From Geminocystis herdmanii PCC 6308 (GTDB lineage Bacteria; Cyanobacteriota; Cyanobacteriia; Cyanobacteriales; Cyanobacteriaceae): a DNA stretch of 64,000 bases. The notes under the pieces were generated by a model. It was not told the origin of the DNA. It did no database searches and worked only from the letters and a program-made list of their open reading frames with translations. This document shows, piece by piece, positions 15,540 to 23,895 of the stretch (within the stretch, counting starts at the first letter, position 1; each line of letters opens with the position of its first letter). The translations under genes and the position numbers were made by a program. The stretch is from positions 1,308,382 through 1,372,381 of the forward strand of contig NZ_CM001775.1 of assembly GCF_000332235.1 (NCBI RefSeq). The letters run 5' to 3'.

Positions 15540-16739
15540 ATGTCTGATAAACATTTTAAATCATTAAATTTTTTATTTATTTTTATTGCTAGTGTAACAA
15601 TTGGCGTTGTTTCTGCTTATATTTACACTAGCGATTTTTTTGAGAAAAAAGAACAAAAATTATCATCAAATACTGTTGAAAAAAACATCTCAGAAAATAA
15701 GATTAAACCCTCAGAAAAAGAGAACATCATAGAAAATAAAATTGATTCTAATATTGTTCAAAATCAGTTAGAAACTCAAGAAACAATTTACTCTGATTAC
15801 TTAAATCAAGGGGCATTTTATTTTAAATACGTTACTGATAATTTCTCTAAAATGAATGAAAATATAGATGAATTGACAGGTAAAAATATTTTAGAAAATA
15901 CAAAAATTAATCTTAATAATTCTCAAAAATTTTTAGAAGCAATTCCTCCTGAAAGTAGATATTATAACTATGCTCAAGAATATCAAAAATATATTATTCA
16001 ATATCAGGAATCAGCGAAAAAATGGGAAGATTATTTTAATAATAAAAATCGTTATCAAAATCAAAAGATATTACCGCCTAATTCTCCTGACTTAACAATT
16101 AAAAATAAAGCCGTTTTTGTTAATGCGATGAAACCAAAATCAATTGTCTTAACTTTTGATGATGGACCTACTTCAGAATATACGATTAAAATTTTAGATA
16201 TTTTGAAAAAATATAATGTCAAAGCTACTTTTTTTGTAGTGGGTAAAAGAGTTCAAGAAAATTGTCTAATTATCCAAAGAATGTATCAAGAAGGTCATGA
16301 AATTGGGAATCATTCTTATACTCATCCTTATCTTACTAAGATTTCGATCGAAGAACAACAAAAAGAGATCGCATATACTCAGCAAATTATTCAACAATGT
16401 ATCGGTTATCAACCCCGATGGTTTCGAGCGCCTTATGGAGATCAAAATCCTGATTTATTAAGTATAGTAAATAGATTTGGTTTAAAGAATGCACAATGGA
16501 CAATTGACACTAACGATTGGCGTAATAGTAGCAATAGAAAAACTATCACTAATTTAGCGATTAATAATAATAATCCTGCGGTTATTTTAATGCACGATGG
16601 AGCAAAAACTAATCCTAATTTTATTCATCCAGAAGAAAGTTTAACTCGTATGAATACCGTAAATTCGTTAGAAAATATTATCATTAATTATCAAAATAGA
16701 GGTTTTAATTTTTATACCCTTAGTAATGCAATAAAATAA
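15540..16739 (+). CDS. Membrane-anchored polysaccharide deacetylase (NodB domain)
   Basis: 399 aa. N-terminal anchor (LNFLFIFIASVTIGVVSAYIY), a polar helical spacer to about residue 190, then a NodB domain with all five motifs: TFDDGPT (near 203-209), the His pair in HSYTHP, RAPYG, DTNDW and the closing LMHDG. It would remove acetyl groups from peptidoglycan or another polysaccharide outside the membrane. It follows the split kinase by 27 bp, mirroring the kinase 1-serine hydrolase pair, which suggests that each kinase was transcribed with one envelope enzyme. Confidence 0.9.
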   Translation: MSDKHFKSLNFLFIFIASVTIGVVSAYIYTSDFFEKKEQKLSSNTVEKNISENKIKPSEKENIIENKIDSNIVQNQLETQETIYSDYLNQGAFYFKYVTDNFSKMNENIDELTGKNILENTKINLNNSQKFLEAIPPESRYYNYAQEYQKYIIQYQESAKKWEDYFNNKNRYQNQKILPPNSPDLTIKNKAVFVNAMKPKSIVLTFDDGPTSEYTIKILDILKKYNVKATFFVVGKRVQENCLIIQRMYQEGHEIGNHSYTHPYLTKISIEEQQKEIAYTQQIIQQCIGYQPRWFRAPYGDQNPDLLSIVNRFGLKNAQWTIDTNDWRNSSNRKTITNLAINNNNPAVILMHDGAKTNPNFIHPEESLTRMNTVNSLENIIINYQNRGFNFYTLSNAIK

Positions 16740-16779
16740 TCACTTAATAAGCACAAAATAAAATATGTAATTAATGAAC

Positions 16780-17034
16780 TCAACTACTATATTTCTCATG
16801 CCATTCATCAGGAGTAATCGGAATGACATTATCTTCCTTTTCGACTCTTTCTATTGCCTCTAATAATTCTTGTTTGTTAGCTTCTGTAGAAAATAAATAT
16901 TTTGTAGTATCAACTTCGGATGAAGGGGCAAGTATAATGATTTCAACCTCTGTACCTTCATCAATTCCAGTAGAAGAAAGCTCTATTTTTCCTTGTTTTC
17001 CCACAATTCCTTTTTGTTTAACGGCTCTAATCAA
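16780..17034 (-). CDS. Antitoxin of a lost YoeB/Txe locus, copy 2
   Basis: 84 aa, closely similar to the gene at 12427 (KGIVGKQGKIELSSTGIDEG, then TPDEWHEKYS). It ends with EKYSS where copy 1 reads EKYSICSKSL. The ATG that would start the toxin is still visible in the other frame, but the next codons (MRNIVVEFINYIFYF) leave the family after five residues, so the toxin has been deleted. An orphan antitoxin. Confidence 0.7.
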   Translation of the reverse strand: MIRAVKQKGIVGKQGKIELSSTGIDEGTEVEIIILAPSSEVDTTKYLFSTEANKQELLEAIERVEKEDNVIPITPDEWHEKYSS

Positions 17035-17228
17035 GGTTTTTCTCCATATTATTGAAGTAACTAGAGTTATTCTATCACAACAATAGATAACGATTTATTC
17101 AAAATTCGTAAGCTCAGAAAGTATTTTAGTTATACAATTTGATTAAGAGTGCATAATTTAAGCAAACCACCCTGATAAGTAAATAGAATCTTAAATTGAG
17201 GGAAAATATTATGGTAAGTTCGATCGAG
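16788..17228. repeat. About 450-bp direct repeat, copy 2
   Basis: Same orientation and content as 12447-12898: antitoxin gene, its promoter region (ctagagttattctatcacaa), leader and the first codons of the following gene. Lacks the 8-bp duplication of copy 1. Confidence 0.7.
17106..17210 (+). promoter_or_regulatory. Leader repeat, copy D, upstream of Uma2
   Basis: Core identical in order to copies A-C (CGTAAGCTCAGAAAGTATTT, TTATACAATTTGATTAAGAG, CCTGATAAGTAAATA, then TTGAGGGAAAATATT before the ATG). Here it drives a gene unrelated to the kinases. Confidence 0.65.
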
Positions 17229-17807
17229 CCTAAAACAGAACAAAAACATTACAGCGTTGACGAATATCTTGCCTTAGAAGAAATAGCCGAAGAAAAACAC
17301 GAATATCATGATGGAGAAATTATCACCATGACGGGGGGTACAACTAATCACAATACTTTAGCTTTAACTATTGCTTCATTTTTATTCACCCAACTTAGTG
17401 CAGAAGATTATCAAGTGTATATCAGTGATGTGCGGTTATTTATTGAACAATATAACCGTTATACTTATCCTGATGTGATGGTAGTAAAGGGAAAACCCAT
17501 ATATCAAGGTAAAGGTACAACTTCCGTCAAAAATCCTTTGTTAATTGTGGAAGTGTTATCTAAATCCACACAAAATTATGATCAAACTGATAAATTTGAC
17601 GCTTATCGATCGATCTCAGATTTACAAGAATATATCTTAATTGATCAGTATCAATATTATGTCAAACAATTTGCCAAAAATCAAGAGGGAAAATGGGTTT
17701 TAAGTGATTATTTAGGCAAAGAAACCGTATTAAAATTAGAATCTTTACCCTTAGAAATTAGCCTCGAAAATTTATATCAAAGAGTTATTTTTAATATTGC
17801 TGAATAA
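17211..17807 (+). CDS. Uma2-family (DUF820) putative endonuclease
   Basis: Restriction-endonuclease-fold protein of the family very abundant in cyanobacteria. YSVDEYLALEE and EYHDGEIITMTGGT at the start, YTYPDVMVV, then the nuclease core IVEVLSKSTQNYDQTDKFDAYR with Glu and Lys of a PD-(D/E)xK-like site, and LQEYILIDQ. ATG 17211 is chosen because GAGGGAAAA stands just before it; a TTG at 17196 opens the same frame but overlaps that site. 198 aa. Biological role of the family is unsettled. Confidence 0.88.
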   Translation: MVSSIEPKTEQKHYSVDEYLALEEIAEEKHEYHDGEIITMTGGTTNHNTLALTIASFLFTQLSAEDYQVYISDVRLFIEQYNRYTYPDVMVVKGKPIYQGKGTTSVKNPLLIVEVLSKSTQNYDQTDKFDAYRSISDLQEYILIDQYQYYVKQFAKNQEGKWVLSDYLGKETVLKLESLPLEISLENLYQRVIFNIAE

Positions 17808-17810
17808 AGT

Positions 17811-17850
17811 TCGATCACGAAGTGGTGCGAGTGCGATCGAACTCTTGAAA
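17811..17850. terminator. Inverted repeat between convergent genes
   Basis: AGTTCGATC and GATCGAACT form a 9-bp stem around an 18-base loop (cacgaagtggtgcgagtgc region), followed by an A-run then T-rich sequence. It lies between the ends of the Uma2 and transglutaminase genes and could terminate both. A related sequence, gatcacaaagtggcgctgct followed by cgatcgaac, occurs at 23811-23838. Confidence 0.5.
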
Positions 17851-17855
17851 AAAAT

Positions 17856-19334
17856 TTAATTCTGATTATTACTATATTCTAATAATGCCCAATAACGATT
17901 ATCATTAGGAAATTTAGCATATACAATAATCTCTCCATTACCAACATTAATATTACCCGTAAAAACGTTACCATAACGGGTTAAATCATGCCATTGATTA
18001 GTCGATTTATTTACTACTTTTACCTCTATTGCTGAGTCAACTCTGAGTTTAAAATAAGTATTTTGATTAGGAGTAAGTTTAGCTGTTAAAGGTGATTCTA
18101 TGTAGCCATTATTATCAATAAAATGTTGAAAAGTTTTGGGAAATTGACTACTTTTACCTTTAGCAGAAATATCATAGGTAACGATTAAAGGATATTTATT
18201 ACTATCATCTTTTGGTTTAGCAAATATATCTAATTGATAGTTTCCTTCTTCTGGAAAACTGGCATTAACAATGATATTTTCTCCTTGTTTTTGCACTAAG
18301 GTATAGTTTTCGGGTAATGGTTTTTCTGCTGATTTTAGTTGCGCGATCGCTACCACATTTTTAGGTGCTTTGAGGGTAATATTAACACGATTATCAGTAT
18401 CAATTTGTAAGTTTTTATGGCTAATTAATTTTATATCGTATTGAAATAAAGTAGGAGAAATATCGGCAAAAATATCAAATTGTTCACGAGAATAAGGTGT
18501 ATTTAATAATTGCCATTGAGAATTTTCGGGGAAATGACTATAAATAAATTCTTTAGGATTTGTTGCGAAATAATAGGGATTAAATTTAGCTTTAAAAACA
18601 TTATCATTAACTGTACCGCTTCCCCAAGTTGTATCAATTAAATACCAATCATCATCAATTTTAACCGCATTCCAAGCATGATTTACTTGATTATCTTCTC
18701 CCACTGCATAATCAATTCCTTTGGCATATCCAATCACAATTACTGATTTTAATCCCATATATTGAGCTAATTGTTGATATAAATTAGCATAACCTGAACA
18801 AATGGTCGATCGAGTATTTAAGACAGTTTCTACTTTAACATCAGGGTAAATATTTCGATCGAACAAATTTTGTAAAGCAACCACATCATAACTAATATTA
18901 TGGGTAATCCATGTATAAATAATTCGAGCTTTTTCTTCATCTGTAGTGGCATAGCTCGATAAAATATTAGCTAATTCCTTAACAGAATTTCCCGTATATT
19001 GAATACTTCTTGCTTTGCTATCAATAGCTGTAAATTTTTTGTTTTGTAAATTAACAGGATTATTAATAACAATAGGCTCATCAATTTTTGTAATAAATTC
19101 TTGAGTTAAAATTCTCAAAGAATTATTAGAAAAAGAATTTAATATATTTTGCCATGTTAATTGTTTTTTATCATTTAAACTAAAATATTTAGGTTGATTT
19201 TTAATGGTTAATACCACAGAAGAAAAAACAATTAATATCCATAAAATGGACAGAATATTATTGGTTTTCTTTTTAGGCTTGTATCTTTTTTTTGTTCGTT
19301 TTTGCCTTTCCCGATATTCTCTTTCTGTAGTCAT
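17856..19334 (-). CDS. Membrane-anchored transglutaminase-like protein
   Basis: 492 aa. A very basic N terminus (REYRERQKRTKKRYKPKKK) precedes one membrane span (about 27-44). The transglutaminase-like core has Cys179 in STICSGYANL, His219 in VNHAWNAV and Asp234 in YLIDTTWGSG, the complete triad. The C-terminal 200 residues look like beta-sandwich repeats, as in kyphoscoliosis-type or peptidase-like transglutaminase proteins. Likely acts on envelope peptides or proteins outside the membrane. Confidence 0.85.
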   Translation of the reverse strand: MTTEREYRERQKRTKKRYKPKKKTNNILSILWILIVFSSVVLTIKNQPKYFSLNDKKQLTWQNILNSFSNNSLRILTQEFITKIDEPIVINNPVNLQNKKFTAIDSKARSIQYTGNSVKELANILSSYATTDEEKARIIYTWITHNISYDVVALQNLFDRNIYPDVKVETVLNTRSTICSGYANLYQQLAQYMGLKSVIVIGYAKGIDYAVGEDNQVNHAWNAVKIDDDWYLIDTTWGSGTVNDNVFKAKFNPYYFATNPKEFIYSHFPENSQWQLLNTPYSREQFDIFADISPTLFQYDIKLISHKNLQIDTDNRVNITLKAPKNVVAIAQLKSAEKPLPENYTLVQKQGENIIVNASFPEEGNYQLDIFAKPKDDSNKYPLIVTYDISAKGKSSQFPKTFQHFIDNNGYIESPLTAKLTPNQNTYFKLRVDSAIEVKVVNKSTNQWHDLTRYGNVFTGNINVGNGEIIVYAKFPNDNRYWALLEYSNNQN

Positions 19335-19390
19335 AAATTTAATAATTAAATCCTATCTTTCATATCAGGTTTAATTTCATAATTATAGTA

Positions 19391-19440
19391 GAATTTCACG
19401 CTCCTGTCCCAAAGAAGCAAAGATTCAAGGACGCAAAGTT
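19391..19440 (+). repeat. Inverted repeat flanking thioesterase-YtxH pair, left arm
   Basis: aatttcacgctcctgtc followed by caaagaagcaaag and gacgcaaagtt. The reverse complement of 20339-20384 reads aatttcacgctcatgtc, caaagatacaaag, acgcaaagtt. The two arms enclose exactly the two genes between. Confidence 0.65.
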
Positions 19441-19545
19441 GTATAATTACTCTCAAAGTATGTCAATTCACAATAAATTATTCTTGACAGTTGATAATTA
19501 ATCATCAATAATTGATCATGGACATTACATTGGGAGGAGAGTACC

Positions 19546-20028
19546 TTGTCTCACGCATCTCAACCTCAATTATCTCCTACCATGGAGATTGAATTAGATA
19601 ATAGTTTTCGAGCTACGACAGAAAAATGGTTCGAGTATCCTGTGATTGCTCATCCTCACCATACCGATTATGCAGGAATTGTTTGGCATGGTACTTATTT
19701 AACATGGATGGAATCGGCTCGAATTGAATGCTTACGATCGATCGGCATCGATTATACTGATTTAGTTAGTCTAGGCTGTGATTTGCCTGTGATTGAGATT
19801 AATTTAAGGTATCATCAATCTATGAGAATGGGAGATCATGGTATTGTGAAAACTCGCATGAATGAAGTGCAAGGGGTAAGAATCCATTGGGATTATGAAA
19901 TTACAGGCTCTAATGCTTCTTTAATTTATGTTAGTGGTAGAGTGACTTTAGTGGGAATCGATCGAGAGAAAGGTAAAATCATGCGTAGCTTACCGCCATT
20001 ATTAAAAGATGCCCTTGTCAAATTATAG
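19546..20028 (+). CDS. Hotdog-fold acyl-CoA thioesterase, YbgC/FadM-like
   Basis: 160 aa. The HTDYAGIVWHGTYLTWME stretch contains the Asp and the helix typical of YbgC/4-hydroxybenzoyl-CoA thioesterases. It would hydrolyse an acyl-CoA or acyl-ACP; the substrate is not evident. The start is a TTG at 19546, supported by GGGAGGAGA 8 bases upstream; the next ATG (codon 13) has no such site. Translationally close to the next gene (14 bp). Confidence 0.85.
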   Translation: MSHASQPQLSPTMEIELDNSFRATTEKWFEYPVIAHPHHTDYAGIVWHGTYLTWMESARIECLRSIGIDYTDLVSLGCDLPVIEINLRYHQSMRMGDHGIVKTRMNEVQGVRIHWDYEITGSNASLIYVSGRVTLVGIDREKGKIMRSLPPLLKDALVKL

Positions 20029-20042
20029 AAATAGAGCAAAAT

Positions 20043-20333
20043 ATGAGTCAAGAAGAAAAAAATAACGCCTTTTTACTGGGTATTGTGGTTGGAAGTTCGA
20101 TCGCTACGATCGCCACCCTCTTATTTAGTCCTCGCAATGGACAAGAAAACCGTAAAATAGTCAGTAAAACCGCTCAGGCTTTACCCGAAATGGCTCAAGA
20201 TATTTCATCTAATTTACAACTTAATAGCGATCGACTTTCTCAATCAGCCCTGCAAAAATGGGATAATACCCTTAATCGTCTAAAAAATGCTATCACTGCT
20301 GGAGTAGAAGCGAGTCAAAACTATAAAGAATAA
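20043..20333 (+). CDS. YtxH-domain small membrane protein
   Basis: 96 aa. One span near the N terminus (FLLGIVVGSSIATIATLLFSP) followed by RNGQENRK, the pattern of YtxH/gas-vesicle GvpP-like proteins, then a helical amphipathic tail. Function unknown. Cotranscribed with the thioesterase by spacing. Confidence 0.75.
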   Translation: MSQEEKNNAFLLGIVVGSSIATIATLLFSPRNGQENRKIVSKTAQALPEMAQDISSNLQLNSDRLSQSALQKWDNTLNRLKNAITAGVEASQNYKE

Positions 20334-20338
20334 TAATA

Positions 20339-20384
20339 AAACTTTGCGTCTTTGTATCTTTGCGACATGAGCGTGAAATTTCAC
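20339..20384 (-). repeat. Inverted repeat flanking thioesterase-YtxH pair, right arm
   Basis: actttgcgtctttgtatctt followed by tgcgacatgagcgtgaaattt; complementary to the left arm at 19391-19440. Confidence 0.65.
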
Positions 20385-20406
20385 TAAATTTATTTGTAAA
20401 AAAAAT

Positions 20407-20784
20407 ATGACACAAACAGATTTATTTGATTATGCTAGTGCTAGACTATACCTTAAGAAGAAACAAGAGAATCTCAAAAGCAAACGTTTAGCATTGTGGC
20501 AACAAGCCCAACAGGACGCAGAATATATTATCATGATGATTATAAATAAATATACCCCAAAGAGAATTATTCAATGGGGCTCAGTGTTAGAATCTAAGCA
20601 CTTTTCGGAGGCTTCCGATATTGACATCGCCGTAGAAGGAATTAATTCGATCGAATTTATGAGATTATTAAAAGAGGCAGAAGATATGACCAATTTTTCT
20701 TTAGATTTGATACGTTGGGAAAATGTCGATGGTTCATTTCAAAAAATTTTGCTACGAAAAGGGAAAATAGTCTATGGAAAATGA
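20407..20784 (+). CDS. Minimal nucleotidyltransferase, MNT-type antitoxin candidate
   Basis: 125 aa. WGSVLESKHFSEASDIDIAVEG is the G-S...D-x-D signature of the polymerase-beta-like nucleotidyltransferases. In MNT/HEPN pairs this protein modifies (AMPylates) the HEPN RNase and so silences it. Overlaps the next gene by 11 bp. Confidence 0.8.
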   Translation: MTQTDLFDYASARLYLKKKQENLKSKRLALWQQAQQDAEYIIMMIINKYTPKRIIQWGSVLESKHFSEASDIDIAVEGINSIEFMRLLKEAEDMTNFSLDLIRWENVDGSFQKILLRKGKIVYGK

Positions 20785-21271
20785 TGATTTATTAGTATTA
20801 GTCAGCGAAATTAAAGATTCTCAAATGGTTTTACAAAACATTAATGAGTTATATCTTTCCTATCAAGAAACTTTTGCCGATGAATCGAAACGAGATTTAA
20901 GGGATGCGGTTTTGTTGGCAGAAATTCTCTGCAATACTTATACTTGTATTGAGACAATTTTATTTCGTATCTCCAGAAAATTTGAAAATCATTTAGATTC
21001 AGAGGAATGGCACAAAGAATTATTAAGAAAAATGCGTCTTGATATACCCGGTATTAGAAAAGCGGTTTTATCCCGTGAATCCTATTTATTATTAGACGAA
21101 TTAAGAAGATTTCGGCACTTTAAAAGATACTACTATGAATTTGAATATGACTGGTATCGATTGGATTATTTAAAAACCATGTACGAAAAATTAGTTTTTT
21201 TGATTAATCAGGAATTAGAATACTATAATATTTTCTTATTGCAGTGTGCCTCTGACGAACAATCATCATAA
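20774..21271 (+). CDS. HepT-like HEPN protein, toxin candidate
   Basis: 165 aa, all-helical. The LLLDELRRFRHFKRYYYEFEYDW segment is the block that carries the Arg...His RNase motif in this HEPN subgroup. Together with the overlapping nucleotidyltransferase gene it forms a MNT/HEPN TA module. No damage is seen. Confidence 0.75.
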   Translation: MENDDLLVLVSEIKDSQMVLQNINELYLSYQETFADESKRDLRDAVLLAEILCNTYTCIETILFRISRKFENHLDSEEWHKELLRKMRLDIPGIRKAVLSRESYLLLDELRRFRHFKRYYYEFEYDWYRLDYLKTMYEKLVFLINQELEYYNIFLLQCASDEQSS

Positions 21272-21281
21272 TTTCTGCATC

Positions 21282-21653
21282 ATGACTGAACCTTTTTTTT
21301 GGCTAGGGTTTTCCCTTTGTTTAGTATCCGTTAGTTTAACCGCTGTCTTAATCACCTTGATTCCCGTAGTGCAAGAATTGAGTCGGGCGGCTCGTAGTGC
21401 AGAAAAACTGTTTGATACTTTAAATCGAGAATTTCCCAACACTTTAGATGCTATCAGAAATACAAATTTAGAGTTAACAGAATTGAGTGGAGAAATGAAG
21501 GAAGGAGTTAAAAGTGCTTCTGGGGCAGTCAAACAGATCGATCGAACTTTAGTCACTGCAAAAAAACAAGTTGAAACTGTACAGATTAAAAGTCGTGGTT
21601 TTTGGGCAGGGGTGAAAGCAGGTATTAAAACATGGCAAACCGATAATAATTAG
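21282..21653 (+). CDS. DUF948-like membrane protein
   Basis: 123 aa from the ATG at 21282; the frame is open back to a GTG at 21246 but that part overlaps the HEPN gene. One N-terminal span (FFWLGFSLCLVSVSLTAVLITLIP), then a long helix with SAEKLFDTLNREFPNTLDAIR and ELSGEMKEGVKSASGAVKQID, typical of DUF948 proteins. Function unknown. Confidence 0.8.
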   Translation: MTEPFFWLGFSLCLVSVSLTAVLITLIPVVQELSRAARSAEKLFDTLNREFPNTLDAIRNTNLELTELSGEMKEGVKSASGAVKQIDRTLVTAKKQVETVQIKSRGFWAGVKAGIKTWQTDNN

Positions 21654-21735
21654 ACTGTAGGGCGATGCACTGCCCACAAAAATTTAGAAAATAAAAAAAT
21701 AAATTATTCACTAATATAAAAGGAAAGTTAAAACA

Positions 21736-21963
21736 ATGAGTATTAAAGAGTTAATTAAACAGGAATTAGATTATTTATCAGAAGAAGATTTACAAGAATT
21801 TTATCAAGTTATTAAAAGTCGTAGTCAAAGAGAAGTTAACAATAAAAATAACAATGATGAGTTGGGAGATTTATTAGAAAAATGTCAGGTTAGTACAGGA
21901 ATTACCGATCTTGCAGAACAACATGATCATTATCTTTATGGAACACCAAAACGAGGAAATTAA
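21736..21963 (+). CDS. Antitoxin of broken PIN toxin
   Basis: 75 aa. Helical N terminus (IKELIKQELDYLSEEDLQEFYQ) and a C terminus DHYLYGTPKR of the sort common in cyanobacterial VapB-like antitoxins. Ends 6 bp before the PIN gene, whose frame is interrupted. AGGAAAG precedes the start. Confidence 0.7.
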   Translation: MSIKELIKQELDYLSEEDLQEFYQVIKSRSQREVNNKNNNDELGDLLEKCQVSTGITDLAEQHDHYLYGTPKRGN

Positions 21964-21969
21964 TTTTTA

Positions 21970-22380
21970 ATGAATCAAGTTTTTATTGACACTTCCGCTT
22001 GGATTGCTTTACTAAATGTTGATGATAGTTGGCATAAAAAAGCAAGTCAATTACGTTTATAATTACTTCAACAAAATTATCTATTTGTTACCAGTAATTT
22101 CGTTTTATTAGAAGTAGCTGATGCTTTATCTTCTCCTCTTATTAGACAAAATACTGTTAATTTTATTAGTAATTTATCTAAGCTGAAATCTATCACAATA
22201 ATCAGTTTAAGTAATAATTTATTTACTGAAGGATTAGAATTATATCGATCGAGAATTGATAAAGATTGGGGTTTAACAGATTGTATCAGTTTTGTGATTA
22301 TGAAACAGGAGGGAATAACCGAAGCCTTTACGGCTGATAAACATTTTTCTCAAGCTGGTTTTATTCATTTATTAACATAG
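21970..22380 (+). pseudogene. vapC: PIN-domain toxin interrupted by a stop codon
   Basis: Reads MNQVFIDTSAWIALLN to codon 30, then TAA at 22060-22062 (codon 31), and continues in the same frame without further error to TAG at 22378: LEVADAL, YRSRIDKDWGLTDCISF, FTADKHFSQAGF. The PIN acidic residues (Asp in FIDTS, Glu in LLEVAD, Asp in LTDC, Asp in TADKHF) are all kept, so a single base change has silenced an otherwise intact gene. A late restart is unlikely to yield a PIN fold. Confidence 0.85.
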
Positions 22381-22471
22381 GTGAAAAAATAACAACTGAT
22401 TGATTCAGTAAACCTTAATTAATCATGGTAGAATTAGGATAATAAATTTGATTTTCCATATATTAAGATAA

Positions 22472-22894
22472 ATGTCTTTTTTACCAAAATATCGACCAGA
22501 AAAGTTATCATTAGGCTTCCTAGAAGAAGAAGTTTTAGAGATTATTTGGGATTTAGGATCAGCTAGTGCTAAGGATATTCATGAGAGAATTTTAGCAGAC
22601 CCAGAACGGGAATTAGCCTACGCTTCTGTCATGACAGTTTTACAAAGATTGACAAAAAAAGGTTGGTTAAAATATGTTAAGAAAAGTCGTTGTTTTTATT
22701 GGACTCCTCTCATTTCTAAAGCACAAGCTAAGGCGGTTAAATCCTACGAACAATTAAACAATTTTTTAGCTATTAGTAATCCTGATGTGGTGGCTTCTTT
22801 TGCTGATAGTCTTGATACCGCTAGTGTAGAACAAATACAGGCGATCGCCGATCGATTAACTCAAATTCGTCAACAAAGAGGAGAAGATCAATAA
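22472..22894 (+). CDS. BlaI/MecI/CopY-family repressor
   Basis: 140 aa winged-helix protein. LGFLEEEVLEIIWDLGSASAKDIHERI and LAYASVMTVLQRLTKKGWLKYVKK are the DNA-binding core of the family; the rest is a dimerisation region. Located 1 bp upstream of an M56 protease gene, the classic BlaI/BlaR1-type arrangement in which the protease inactivates the repressor. Confidence 0.9.
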   Translation: MSFLPKYRPEKLSLGFLEEEVLEIIWDLGSASAKDIHERILADPERELAYASVMTVLQRLTKKGWLKYVKKSRCFYWTPLISKAQAKAVKSYEQLNNFLAISNPDVVASFADSLDTASVEQIQAIADRLTQIRQQRGEDQ

Positions 22895-22895
22895 A

Positions 22896-23744
22896 ATGCA
22901 CTTTATCCTAATTTTTACAGCTTTATTTATTGCTTATACTGTTCGATCGATCAGTACCCTAAAACAAGTAAAATATCAAAAAAAATGGGGTTTATCACTA
23001 TTTTTATTTACCTTTCCTCCCCTCTTATTATTAATGACTTGTTTAGCGGTTTTTTTAATGGGTTATCATGGGGAAATGTGGGGCATAAAAGCCAGTAAAT
23101 TTAGTTATTATTTAGCAGAAGGTTTTGTTATTTTTGCTATTTTTACCTTAATAAAAACGATCTGGAATCTTCATCAATTATCCTTATTAATTCAAGAATA
23201 TCCCTTAGCAAATATCAACGGTGAAGATATTAAAATTATCGATACTTCCTTTCCTTACGCCGCTCAAGTAGGTTTTTGGGACTCTCAATTAGTCCTCAGT
23301 CAAGGGTTAATTCAACTATTATCTCCTGAGCATTTAAACGCAGTAATTGCCCACGAAACCGCCCATAAAATCAATAGAGATCCTTTCTTTTTCTTTTGGT
23401 TATCATACTTAGAAAGACTAACATTTTGGCTTCCTAATAATCAAAATTTGTGGAATAATTTACTACTTTTAAGAGAATTAAGAGCTGATAAAATTGCTTC
23501 TAAAACTGTAGATTTTTTATTGATAGCAGAAGCATTATTAACCGTTACAAATGCCTCGATCGAGCAAGAAAAACCCCTTAAGTTTAATTGGGAATGTCCT
23601 TTTACTAATTGCCGTTTAGAAGAAAGAATCGATAATTTACTCACAGAATCAGATGAATCTAGTAACTTTAATTGGGGGCAAGTAATCTGGTTATTTTTAG
23701 TCTTTATTCCTTGGATTTTTTTCCCATTTCATAACCCTTGTTAA
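22896..23744 (+). CDS. M56-family membrane metalloprotease, BlaR1-like
   Basis: 282 aa with about four membrane spans. Zinc motif HETAH at residues 153-157 and the third ligand in LLRELRADKIAS. It lacks the C-terminal penicillin-binding sensor domain of true BlaR1, as in other cyanobacterial members, so the signal is unknown. Probably cleaves the upstream BlaI-like repressor. Confidence 0.88.
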   Translation: MHFILIFTALFIAYTVRSISTLKQVKYQKKWGLSLFLFTFPPLLLLMTCLAVFLMGYHGEMWGIKASKFSYYLAEGFVIFAIFTLIKTIWNLHQLSLLIQEYPLANINGEDIKIIDTSFPYAAQVGFWDSQLVLSQGLIQLLSPEHLNAVIAHETAHKINRDPFFFFWLSYLERLTFWLPNNQNLWNNLLLLRELRADKIASKTVDFLLIAEALLTVTNASIEQEKPLKFNWECPFTNCRLEERIDNLLTESDESSNFNWGQVIWLFLVFIPWIFFPFHNPC

Positions 23745-23895
23745 TAATTGACTTTCATAAATAAATTTTATATCTAACTTAGATATAATTTTGTTACCAT
23801 AGAAACTTGATCACAAAGTGGCGCTGCTCGATCGAACCTGTCAAACATAAAATTCTTAATCACAATATACCTTTCTCAAATTTTATTGATTTATT

